From Crocosphaera chwakensis CCY0110 (GTDB lineage: Bacteria > Cyanobacteriota > Cyanobacteriia > Cyanobacteriales > Microcystaceae): a DNA stretch of 33,334 nucleotides. Under the pieces are notes generated by a model. It was not told where the DNA came from, did not search any database, and was given only the letters and a program-made list of their open reading frames with translations. The DNA is taken from contig NZ_AAXW01000050.1 in NCBI RefSeq assembly GCF_000169335.1, positions 1 to 33,334 of the forward strand. Reading direction: 5' to 3'. Below are positions 1 through 7,467 of the stretch, one piece after another. Position numbers and translations under genes: made by a program. Position 1 is the stretch's first letter; the number at the start of each line of letters is the position of its first letter.

Positions 1-16
1 TAGTTACCTCAATGAA

Positions 17-2233
17 ATGGTAACTAAAGAAGATGGAGGAATTTTATATTTAGCAGGTAAACCTACTAACTATCCATTAAAAGATTATTGTTTAGCAACA
101 AATGATATTTGCGCTGAAATGGATGATGGTACGATAGATCAACAAAAAAAACGGATTAAACTTTTTGTTGAAAAGACTGGATTAATTCCTGCTATTATTA
201 TTTTTTCGGGTAACAAATCCTTACATATACATTTAAAAGGTGATCATAATTTTGCTATTGACGATGCTATTTACCTCCGAAGATTAGTAGCTATCTGCCT
301 GTTAAGTGATCCTGCTGTTGCCCGTCCTCATCAACCGATCCGATTAGCTGGTTTCTGGCGTAAAGAAACTGGAAAGTATCAAGAGTTGATGGCATATTTT
401 GATCAAGGATATAGTTTAGAAGAGTTTTTATTAGGGATATCTAAATACTGGGAGTTTTTAGGATATGGCGACTTAGTTGATAAAACAGAACTAGATAGTT
501 TATGGTCATTTATTCATCCTGTTTTAGTGAACTCTGATAAAAGTTTAACGTATGAACAACAGAAAGAAAAGTTAACTCAGATTTTCCTTGATAAAGACCA
601 GAAACTTGTTAATTATCAACATAAACAGGAAAGAATTAAAACTAGCATTAAGTATGAAAATGATACTTATAGTAACAAAGATAGTAAGCTAGACTCGTTT
701 ATTAATTCGGTTCTGTATCCAAAATTAGAAGATACTATTTTTCAAGATATTGGATATTTTGGGACAGATTACATATACCATTGTCCATTATGTAAAGAAC
801 CAGAACCTTTAGATAATCCTACTCTTGGAATCAATAGATATTATTTCAATTGTTTCGCCTGTTTAAGAAGTGGAACATGGCTTAAATACTATTGGTTTAA
901 AACTTATGGTGATCAAAAATTTGATTTTATGAAAGCACTTCAAGAATCATCTGAATTGGTAGATTTATCGATAGAACTGCAAGAAGTAATTAATGAAGAG
1001 AATATTATGAAATTAGGAAACATAACTGAAAAGAATGAGCAATTAAAATCCCTACTTGCATCTTATGAAACAGAGACTGATCCAATGAATCGTCGTGTTT
1101 TAGTTGCATTTATTAAAACCAATTATATGGAGTCTCATGATTTACGGAATGAGAAAGACATCAATGATTTAATTTTAGAAATCAATCAGGATCAACAACA
1201 TACTAATGATAATAAATTACCTAATTTGTATGAAATACTTTGCAAAGAAGAGGAAGCTGAAAATCCAATGAAGGAATGGTTAGTTGATGGACTATTTCAA
1301 GAAGGATTAACTATAATAGCTGGCTATAGTGGAACTGGAAAGACAAGTGTGACTGATAACATTGCTATTGCAGTTGCTAGTGGTCAAGACTGGAATAATA
1401 AAGCTGTTAAACAGGGTAACGTTCTCCTTTTACAGAGTGAATTAAATCCCACTAACATGAAATTACATTTTTCACATCTGATTAATACAGATAATGCTGA
1501 ATCAATTTTGAAGAATATAATTCCTGTATTTGATTGGGATTTTAAACAAATGGATCGCTTAGAAAAATTAGCTTCTAATCATCAACCAGTGTTAATTATA
1601 ATTGATAGCTTGCGCTCTTGTTCTATTCCCTTATCCATTGATGAAAATCATCCAAAAATTGGTGTTCCTTTATATCGACTTAAGAAGCTGAGTAATCAAT
1701 TAAATTGTTCAATTATGGTCATTCATCATTGTAATAAAAGTGATCCAAATGTGTTTTCTGGTAGTAATGCAATTCAAGGTGCGCCTGATACACTAGCTAT
1801 TTTATCAGGTACAATTGGTCAAAAGCAAGAATTGTATTTTCAGAAACATCGAGCAGGTATAAAGTATCAGTGTAAAAAGCATAATATCCAATTTAACCAA
1901 TCAACTAATGAATGGGAGTATTTGGGGGTGAAAGATGAGGATACATCAAAGATAAAAAACGATGATGATAATCCTGTTATCAAAAAAGATCCTCCACAGT
2001 TAATATTAGAGTTTTTGGAAAATGACTATAAATCTAGTAGTTGTGTAAAACCATTTTATATGAAGGATTTGAGTAAGACTTTATTTGATGTAATATTATA
2101 TCCTCTAATATGTGCGATCGCAGCAGCAGTATTAGCACCTAAACCGTATGAAATAGCCAGACTCGCAGGAATAGTAACAGATAAAGTAACTAAACCACCT
2201 AAACCAGTTATAAATCCTGTACTAGCAGCATGA
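17..2233 (+). CDS. Primase/helicase-like protein (AEP-type primase plus RecA-like ATPase), chimeric 3' end
   Basis: The protein probably primes and unwinds DNA for a plasmid, phage or integrated element. The frame is open to the left window edge, so the true start may lie upstream. Residues 31-38 (ICAEMDDG) and 64-72 (SGNKSLHIH) resemble the acidic and sxH motifs of archaeo-eukaryotic primases, and HQPIRLAGF (105-113) fits a third core element. Cysteines 256, 259, 279 and 282 (CPLC, CFAC) form a zinc-ribbon-like site. GYSGTGKTS (436-444) is a Walker A motif and VLIIID (525-530) a Walker B, with a following IHH, as in RepA/DnaB-like RecA-fold ATPases. From about residue 688 the frame reads the antisense strand of the neighbouring EcsC-like gene, so the last ~50 residues are not native. 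The family call is good; the exact subfamily and activity are unknown. Confidence 0.7.
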   Translation: MVTKEDGGILYLAGKPTNYPLKDYCLATNDICAEMDDGTIDQQKKRIKLFVEKTGLIPAIIIFSGNKSLHIHLKGDHNFAIDDAIYLRRLVAICLLSDPAVARPHQPIRLAGFWRKETGKYQELMAYFDQGYSLEEFLLGISKYWEFLGYGDLVDKTELDSLWSFIHPVLVNSDKSLTYEQQKEKLTQIFLDKDQKLVNYQHKQERIKTSIKYENDTYSNKDSKLDSFINSVLYPKLEDTIFQDIGYFGTDYIYHCPLCKEPEPLDNPTLGINRYYFNCFACLRSGTWLKYYWFKTYGDQKFDFMKALQESSELVDLSIELQEVINEENIMKLGNITEKNEQLKSLLASYETETDPMNRRVLVAFIKTNYMESHDLRNEKDINDLILEINQDQQHTNDNKLPNLYEILCKEEEAENPMKEWLVDGLFQEGLTIIAGYSGTGKTSVTDNIAIAVASGQDWNNKAVKQGNVLLLQSELNPTNMKLHFSHLINTDNAESILKNIIPVFDWDFKQMDRLEKLASNHQPVLIIIDSLRSCSIPLSIDENHPKIGVPLYRLKKLSNQLNCSIMVIHHCNKSDPNVFSGSNAIQGAPDTLAILSGTIGQKQELYFQKHRAGIKYQCKKHNIQFNQSTNEWEYLGVKDEDTSKIKNDDDNPVIKKDPPQLILEFLENDYKSSSCVKPFYMKDLSKTLFDVILYPLICAIAAAVLAPKPYEIARLAGIVTDKVTKPPKPVINPVLAA

Positions 2234-2424
2234 GTAGTGCGCCAACGAATAATTGAATTAATTGCTTTTTCTTTGTCATAATTACATGAAGCTAAATGAT
2301 TTTCAGCGACTTCTTGTGCTGAAGGAAGAACCCCTAAACCGTTAATTCCTGTTTTTACTAACCATTGAATGATATCTGGTACATCATCATTGTTGGGCAT
2401 ATTCATTGATAAGGAATTATCCAT
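2056..2424 (-). pseudogene. EcsC-family-like protein, 3'-truncated
   Basis: The protein carries the hallmark segment of EcsC-family proteins: a WRTTHAASTGF stretch, a glycine-rich hydrophobic helix (TGLGGLVTL), an IPASLA stretch, then AAAIAHIRGYNI. Family members usually run to about 240 residues; this one stops at 122, and similarity fades after ITSNKV. The rest of the gene is gone, and its end overlaps the 3' end of the convergent primase/helicase gene. The break is therefore a rearrangement junction near 2070-2085. EcsC proteins are membrane-associated and of unclear function. It is the most downstream of three minus-strand genes for small hydrophobic proteins, and probably a remnant. Confidence 0.65.
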
Positions 2425-2482
2425 AAATAAATTGAAAAAAGCTATAGGTAGATAGATTGACTTGTGGCAACTAGATCAATCA

Positions 2483-3028
2483 TTATTTTGTTTTAAGGAT
2501 ATTATTGATCATTTTATATCCTTCGCTGAGGGAAATTGATCCATTTGAAATAGCAGTTAATAGCTCAAAAGCATCATCTCTACTAATTAACCCAGAGTCT
2601 AAAGCTTGTCGTAATAAACTATAAAAATAACCTAAATCCTTGTCTTTAATATTGGACGCTCGTTCCTTAGCTTCAATGTCTTTGATACTTTTTCTAATAT
2701 CTTCTTTAAGTTTAGCCTTTGTTGCTTCAGCTTTAGAACCATGTTTTAATACTTGTGCCAAACCATAAGCAGCAGCACCACCAGCAACTGTAGCAGTAGC
2801 AACCAAACCAATAGGTGTTGCTCCTACTAATACAATACCCGTTACCGCAGTTACGACAGGGATAGCAGTAGTAACCCCCATTGCAGATACGGCAAAACCG
2901 ACAACACTTGCACCAAATACCGTAATTCCTATTTCACCTAAGATTGCTGCTGAATCTTTAGGACGTTTTTCTAGTTTTCTCAATGTCTTAAGTAATTGAT
3001 CTTTACTAGGAACATTTGAAGATGACAT
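2483..3028 (-). CDS. Hypothetical glycine/alanine-rich hydrophobic protein
   Basis: Not a family I can name. The ATG at 3028 is preferred because a GGAG ribosome binding site lies just upstream; a TTG at 3040 in the same frame would add four residues. From this start the protein is 181 residues. A charged N-terminus is followed by a long hydrophobic, Gly/Val/Ala-rich region at about residues 35-95, probably one or two membrane-inserting hairpins. Next comes a Lys/Glu-rich helical stretch (KAKLKEDIRKSIKDIEAKE). The C-terminal part (SLLRQALDSGLISRDDAFELLTAI has this character) looks like a compact helical domain. It lies between two other small hydrophobic protein genes on the same strand, which suggests a shared role at the membrane. 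Function unknown. Confidence 0.6.
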   Translation of the reverse strand: MSSSNVPSKDQLLKTLRKLEKRPKDSAAILGEIGITVFGASVVGFAVSAMGVTTAIPVVTAVTGIVLVGATPIGLVATATVAGGAAAYGLAQVLKHGSKAEATKAKLKEDIRKSIKDIEAKERASNIKDKDLGYFYSLLRQALDSGLISRDDAFELLTAISNGSISLSEGYKMINNILKTK

Positions 3029-3066
3029 AATGAACTCCAAAAAATTAAGGTTAATCTGTAGTTGAC

Positions 3067-3582
3067 TTAGGATTGTTTAAATTCTTGTAAAATTAGCCCG
3101 AATATTTCGATCATTAATTTAAAAAAATCATGTGCTATTTCTACTACTTCTTCGGCAACGCCCAAAAATGTATCGTTAGCAATATCTTTTCCTTGCATTC
3201 TTTTGTCTCGTCTATGACCTGCAATAGCACCGATAGTAATTCCTAAAACGGTAGCTAATGGAGCTAATATCTGACCAATAAAAGGAATTGAATTTACCAG
3301 TAAACCAATAATTATACCTAAAGCAACTCCTGCGGATAAATAAGGATGCTGTTTGATAAATTCAACTATTTTGATCAATATGATTTTACCAATAGAAATA
3401 ACTTTCCCTTGAATTGTTTTGGTAGTGCTAATTAGTTGATGAAGTCTAATAGCAACATCATCCACAAAACCACTATCAGAAATCCATACATATAGATCAC
3501 TATCACTCATTGAATCAGCCTGAGCTTGCCATAAAGCTAATTTAAAATTCGCTTGAGGTAAAGATAAAGAATATGAAGTCAT
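3067..3582 (-). CDS. Hypothetical membrane protein, 5' region interrupted by IS630
   Basis: Not a recognised family. The frame is open as far as 3651, but everything upstream of 3622 belongs to the neighbouring IS. The ATG at 3582 (MTSYSLSL) is the first start outside the IS, and the original N-terminus may have been longer and lost. A soluble N-terminal part of about 60 residues is followed by a hydrophobic glycine-rich region (SAGVALGIIIGLLV, then LAPLATVLGITIGAIAG). After that comes a basic HRRDKR turn and an amphipathic helix (EEVVEIAHDFFKLMIEIF). The hydrophobic architecture resembles its two downstream neighbours. Expression may now depend on sequence inside the IS end. Confidence 0.5.
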   Translation of the reverse strand: MTSYSLSLPQANFKLALWQAQADSMSDSDLYVWISDSGFVDDVAIRLHQLISTTKTIQGKVISIGKIILIKIVEFIKQHPYLSAGVALGIIIGLLVNSIPFIGQILAPLATVLGITIGAIAGHRRDKRMQGKDIANDTFLGVAEEVVEIAHDFFKLMIEIFGLILQEFKQS

Positions 3583-3687
3583 CAAAATTCTATAACGATT
3601 ACTTGTAATATTTAATTTAACTATAGCATTTCCCTGACTCATGAGGTACATTATAGATTGTAATATCTATTACTGATGTACTAAAAA

Positions 3688-4053
3688 ATGAAGCCTTATT
3701 CTATAGACTTTAGAGAAAAAATCATAGAAGTGTGGAAAAAAGAAAACCTCTCTATCAGGAATCTAGCTAAGCGTTTTGGAGTAGCGAAAAGCTTTATTCA
3801 AAAATTGCTTAAACAATATCAACAAACTGGAGATATTAGACCTTTACCGCAAGGAGGAAGCCCATCTCCTAAGCTTAATAGTGAGCAATTGGTTATTTTA
3901 GTGGAAATCATGGAAAAAAATAATGATGCAACTCTCGAAGAATTATGTGAGTTACTCTATAAAGAAACAGGAGTGCAAGTCAAAAAAACCACAATGGGAA
4001 GAATCAGCCAAAGATTGAATTATAGTGTCAAAAAAAACTTTATATGCACCTGA
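3688..4053 (+). CDS. IS630 transposase, N-terminal frame (HTH)
   Basis: This 121-residue frame holds the DNA-binding half of an IS630-family transposase. MKPYSIDFREKIIEVW at the N-terminus, followed by SIRNLAKRFGVAKSFIQKLL, is a classic helix-turn-helix. A second small helical DNA-binding segment follows a GGSPSPKL linker. The frame ends in a TGA at 4051-4053, where it overlaps the next frame. A run of eight A residues at 4030-4037 lies in the overlap, and skipping one base there would join this half to the DDE half. It has no catalytic residues of its own. Confidence 0.85.
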   Translation: MKPYSIDFREKIIEVWKKENLSIRNLAKRFGVAKSFIQKLLKQYQQTGDIRPLPQGGSPSPKLNSEQLVILVEIMEKNNDATLEELCELLYKETGVQVKKTTMGRISQRLNYSVKKNFICT

Positions 4054-4636
4054 AAAAGACAATGAAAAAGTCCATCAAAAAAGAGTGAAGTTTTGGGAAA
4101 CCATTCGAGATGTAAAGACAAATAATTTAATTTTTATAGACGAATCAGGAGTGAATTTAGCAATGCTGAGACTATACGCTAGGTCGCTAAAAGGCACGAG
4201 AGCTAGGGGAGAAAAACCCCAGAAGCGAGGCAAAAATATTTCTATTATTAGTGCATTATCCTTAGATAAAGTTCTGGCAACAAAGAATATTTACGGGTCA
4301 GTAGACGGAATTACATTTGAAGCTTTTATCCTCACAGAATTAGTACCAAAGCTATGGAAAGATGCTTGTGTTGTTATGGATAATGCTAGAATTCATCTGG
4401 GAGAAATGGTCAAAGAATCTATTGAAAAAGTCGGGGCTAATGTAATTTACCTACCTCCTTATTCTCCTGAATTTTCTCCGATTGAAAATTTCTGGTCAAA
4501 AGTCAAAGCTATTTTGAGAAAAATCAAAGCAAGAAACTATAAAGACTTAATAGAAGGTATTACATCAGCTATGTTACAAGTTACCAAACAAGATATTCGT
4601 AACTGGTTTACTCATTGCTGCTACTGTACCTCATGA
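4025..4636 (+). CDS. IS630 transposase, C-terminal frame (DDE catalytic domain)
   Basis: This is the catalytic half of the transposase. The DDE triad is visible as the D of FIDESG, the D of VVMDNARIH and the E of SPIENFWSKVK, with the expected YLPPYSPEFSP just before the last one. The nominal start is a GTG inside the upstream frame. The frame is +1 relative to the HTH half, so the working enzyme is probably a fusion of about 315 residues made by +1 ribosomal frameshifting or transcript slippage on the A8 run. The domain looks intact. Confidence 0.85.
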   Translation: MSKKTLYAPEKDNEKVHQKRVKFWETIRDVKTNNLIFIDESGVNLAMLRLYARSLKGTRARGEKPQKRGKNISIISALSLDKVLATKNIYGSVDGITFEAFILTELVPKLWKDACVVMDNARIHLGEMVKESIEKVGANVIYLPPYSPEFSPIENFWSKVKAILRKIKARNYKDLIEGITSAMLQVTKQDIRNWFTHCCYCTS

Positions 4637-4912
4637 CTATGGGAATTGCTATATATCAATCTTAAAAAAGTATTAAGGTGATTAGAAACACACTAATTTA
4701 GTAATGTTTACTCTTGACAAAATTAGTATTGGCTATCAGCACGATTCTACTAGCTTATCGTGCAATGAAGTGTGTTAAATTTAGCGATCGCATTAATCAC
4801 CCGATCCACCAATACCATTAAAATGCGCTATGAAGCTTAGATAACCACTTGAATGAGTAGATCAGATGAGTTGGTTATAAACAAGCTGATCACTCGAAAA
4901 TAGTACATTAGC

Positions 4913-5119
4913 ATGAATTTTGAGTCTAACAATAGTAATGACGGAACACAGGTAATTGTGGCAATTTTAAACGATGACACAGGTACATGGAACTATCTGA
5001 CCTTTGATACAAGAGAAGAAGCTAGGCAAGCCATTAACAAAGCTAGAAATGAGGGTAAAGCTGCGGTATTCTATAAAGATGAAAATAGTGATGATAACAG
5101 TGTGCCACCAGAGCTATGA
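4913..5119 (+). CDS. Small acidic hypothetical protein, 68 aa
   Basis: The frame starts with an ATG and encodes an acidic, asparagine-rich N-terminus followed by a compact core (VIVAILNDDTGTWNYLTF, then EEARQAINKARNEGKAAVFYK). The core reads like a beta-strand pair plus an amphipathic helix. The ordered hydrophobic pattern suggests a real gene. There is no strong Shine-Dalgarno and no recognised family. It sits between IS copy 1 and the tRNA gene. Three short ATGACTAT repeats lie at its end (5116, 5127 and 5143), the first overlapping the stop codon. Confidence 0.5.
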   Translation: MNFESNNSNDGTQVIVAILNDDTGTWNYLTFDTREEARQAINKARNEGKAAVFYKDENSDDNSVPPEL

Positions 5120-5167
5120 CTATCAAATGACTATCACCTTCAATGACTATTTTCTAAAACTTACTAC

Positions 5168-5241
5168 GGCTCGGTAGCTCAGTTGGTTAGAGCAGGGGAC
5201 TCATAAGCCCAAGGTCGGCAGTTCAAATCTGCCCCGAGCCA
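5168..5241 (+). tRNA. tRNA with CAT anticodon (elongator tRNA-Met, or tRNA-Ile2)
   Basis: The acceptor stem GGCTCGG/CCGAGCC is perfect, with discriminator A. The D stem is GCTC/GAGC with a GTTGGTT loop, and the T arm GGCAG-TTCAAAT-CTGCC is perfect. The anticodon loop is CTCATAA, so the anticodon is CAT. The anticodon stem GGGGA/GCCCA has three G-C pairs flanked by mismatches at both ends. CCA is not encoded. Elongator Met is the likelier identity, but a lysidine-modified tRNA-Ile2 uses the same anticodon and cannot be excluded by eye. Confidence 0.9.
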
Positions 5242-5345
5242 TTTGGTTGCTGTACAGTAACAAATTATTGTCATCTCTACGAGCATCAAAGTTTGTCATA
5301 ATTGACGAATTTTAATACCAAGTTTAGTTTAGCGCGATCGCTTGT

Positions 5346-6437
5346 TTAAACTTCCCCGTTTTCATTTTCTTCTTCAATAACATTTGAGATTAAAACATAT
5401 TCATCTATTTGCTTGGCATAATGTAAAATTCTCGGTACTTCCAAACAATCTTCATATTGTAAAATTCCTTTTCTTGATTCGTGTGCGATCGCAGCTAATT
5501 CTGTAAGATCATCTTCTGGTTGATAATAGGCAATAGTTATTTCTAATAGTGATGGATGTCCCCAACTTATTGTGGGATTTTTTATTCTTGAATCAGAGTT
5601 TTTTCCAGTCATTTGTGCGCTTTTGTTTCCCAAGCTATAAAATATGCGATCGCTTTGTTCTTTTTTCAATAAACCCGTTACAAATCCTGATGTTTTTTCG
5701 CCATCTACAGCAAACCATTCGGGGGTTTCGCTATTTCGTAATCGAATTACTCTTAAACCTTTGAATTCTTCAAATAGTGGGTCGTTTCTTTCCCCAAATG
5801 ATAAACCCTGGTTAGATATTTGTGTATCTTGTAACCCTGTCCAAGCCTGACGGATATTTTCTGCTTTACAGTAAAGTATTGTGGGTTTGTCTCTTAATTC
5901 TTTTGTTTTTAGGGTATCTTTGATAAAGGTTCTAACTTTACGTTTTCCTTCTTTATCGTTTTTGAAATACTGTCCACTATGTATTTCAGTTAAACCTTCA
6001 CGATAGGACATCCATTCACCGCCAGTAAAGATTGCCTTTATTTGTTGTGAATCAGAACACATCATAACCATAACTGGTACGATTAACGATTGATCGTTAA
6101 TTGTGGTTTCACCCGTTTTATTTACTAGCCATAATGCTACTTCATTAATTGAGGTATTAGAATCTACGTTACTTAATTGAATATTAGAAGGTGCAATTCT
6201 AACTCCTAACTGTCGTAATAATTCTATTAAGCTAGTAATTGCTTTGTGTTTGTAGCTTTTTCTTTGTGGGGTTATAAACTTACTGACAAAACCTAGCTTG
6301 GCGAACCCCAATTTTATAGCACTTTTTGGATCACACCAAGGAGTATATTTTTTATTAGTAAATTTATAAATTTCCTGACCATATAGTTCGATCCATGCTG
6401 CTTTATGTTCTGCAATATTTTCTGTACTAGATTGAAC
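5346..6437 (-). pseudogene. pPIWI-RE protein, C-terminal RNase H-like fragment
   Basis: About 362 gene-derived residues remain. The present frame extends into the IS up to 6476, which supplies a foreign start and about 13 foreign residues. The fragment resembles the RNase H/PIWI domain of pPIWI-RE proteins. Recognisable parts are CDPKSAIKLGFAKLG near its N-terminus, LLRQLGVR, YCKAENIRQAWTGLQ, LRVIRLR, a RIFYSLGNKSAQM segment, SWGHPSLLEITIAYYQP, and a QYEDCLEVPRILHYAKQIDEY end. In the family this domain follows N-terminal X and MID-like modules; both are missing, cut away at the IS. PIWI-RE proteins are predicted to act on R-loops or guide nucleic acid in defence against mobile DNA. The helicase and REase genes upstream support the call. 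The fragment is almost certainly not functional. Confidence 0.72.
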
Positions 6438-6454
6438 TATAGCAATTCCCATAG

Positions 6455-7066
6455 TCATGAGGTACAGTAGCAGCAATGAGTAAACCAGTTACGAATATCT
6501 TGTTTGGTAACTTGTAACATAGCTGATGTAATACCTTCTATTAGGTCTTTATAGTTTCTTGCTTTGATTTTTCTCAAAATAGCTTTGACTTTTGACCAGA
6601 AATTTTCAATCGGAGAAAATTCAGGAGAATAAGGAGGTAGGTAAATTACATTAGCCCCGACTTTTTCAATAGATTCTTTGACCATTTCTCCCAGATGAAT
6701 TCTAGCATTATCCATAACAACACAAGCATCTTTCCATAGCTTTGGTACTAATTCTGTGAGGATAAAAGCTTCAAATGTAATTCCGTCTACTGACCCGTAA
6801 ATATTCTTTGTTGCCAGAACTTTATCTAAGGATAATGCACTAATAATAGAAATATTTTTGCCTCGCTTCTGGGGTTTTTCTCCCCTAGCTCTCGTGCCTT
6901 TTAGCGACCTAGCGTATAGTCTCAGCATTGCTAAATTCACTCCTGATTCGTCTATAAAAATTAAATTATTTGTCTTTACATCTCGAATGGTTTCCCAAAA
7001 CTTCACTCTTTTTTGATGGACTTTTTCATTGTCTTTTTCAGGTGCATATAAAGTTTTTTTTGACAC
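6455..7066 (-). CDS. IS630 transposase, C-terminal frame (copy 2)
   Basis: The product is identical in sequence to the DDE-domain frame of copy 1 (203 residues), with all three acidic catalytic residues present. It overlaps the HTH frame by 29 bases in the +1 frame, with the same A8 run. The stop codon lies near the right terminal repeat of the element. Confidence 0.85.
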   Translation of the reverse strand: MSKKTLYAPEKDNEKVHQKRVKFWETIRDVKTNNLIFIDESGVNLAMLRLYARSLKGTRARGEKPQKRGKNISIISALSLDKVLATKNIYGSVDGITFEAFILTELVPKLWKDACVVMDNARIHLGEMVKESIEKVGANVIYLPPYSPEFSPIENFWSKVKAILRKIKARNYKDLIEGITSAMLQVTKQDIRNWFTHCCYCTS

Positions 7067-7403
7067 TATAATTCAATCTTTGGCTGATTCTTCCCATTGT
7101 GGTTTTTTTGACTTGCACTCCTGTTTCTTTATAGAGTAACTCACATAATTCTTCGAGAGTTGCATCATTATTTTTTTCCATGATTTCCACTAAAATAACC
7201 AATTGCTCACTATTAAGCTTAGGAGATGGGCTTCCTCCTTGCGGTAAAGGTCTAATATCTCCAGTTTGTTGATATTGTTTAAGCAATTTTTGAATAAAGC
7301 TTTTCGCTACTCCAAAACGCTTAGCTAGATTCCTGATAGAGAGGTTTTCTTTTTTCCACACTTCTATGATTTTTTCTCTAAAGTCTATAGAATAAGGCTT
7401 CAT
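7038..7403 (-). CDS. IS630 transposase, N-terminal frame (copy 2)
   Basis: The product is identical to the 121-residue HTH frame of copy 1. Together with the overlapping DDE frame it should form an active transposase after frameshifting, so both copies may still be mobile. Confidence 0.85.
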   Translation of the reverse strand: MKPYSIDFREKIIEVWKKENLSIRNLAKRFGVAKSFIQKLLKQYQQTGDIRPLPQGGSPSPKLNSEQLVILVEIMEKNNDATLEELCELLYKETGVQVKKTTMGRISQRLNYSVKKNFICT

Positions 7404-7467
7404 TTTTTAGTACATCAGTAATAGATATTACAATCTATAATGTACCTCATGAGTCAGGGAAATGCTA

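Larger units (their letters stand above)
3624..4651 (+). mobile_element. IS630-family insertion sequence, copy 1
   Basis: The element is 1028 bp, bounded by TA dinucleotides at 3622-3623 and 4652-4653, as expected for the TA-targeting IS630/Tc1 group. The imperfect terminal inverted repeats begin TAGCATTTCCC on the left and TAGCAATTCCC on the reversed right, and both continue into TCATGAGGTACA. It carries two overlapping transposase frames. The encoded proteins are identical to those of the inverted copy at 6440..7467, which points to recent duplication. Confidence 0.9.
6440..7467 (-). mobile_element. IS630-family insertion sequence, copy 2 (inverted)
   Basis: This 1028-bp element carries the same ends and the same two transposase frames as the copy at 3624..4651, in the opposite orientation. 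TA dinucleotides flank it (6438-6439 and 7468-7469). On its right is a helicase gene cut mid-domain, and on its left the C-terminal part of a different gene. It therefore does not mark a simple insertion into one gene, but the scar of a deletion between two copies. Confidence 0.9.

Noticed and set aside
5168..5241. tRNA 3' end as an island attachment site
   Set aside because: I found no second copy of the tRNA 3' segment elsewhere in the window; a copy outside the window cannot be excluded.
5549..5850. Plus-strand ORFs opposite the PIWI-RE fragment
   Set aside because: They are antisense frames of a clearly coding minus strand, without protein-like order or ribosome binding sites.
3624..7467. 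Composite transposon formed by the two IS630 copies
   Set aside because: IS630 elements move singly at TA sites, and the TA flanks of each copy are explained by individual insertions. Nothing indicates that the whole interval moved as a unit.
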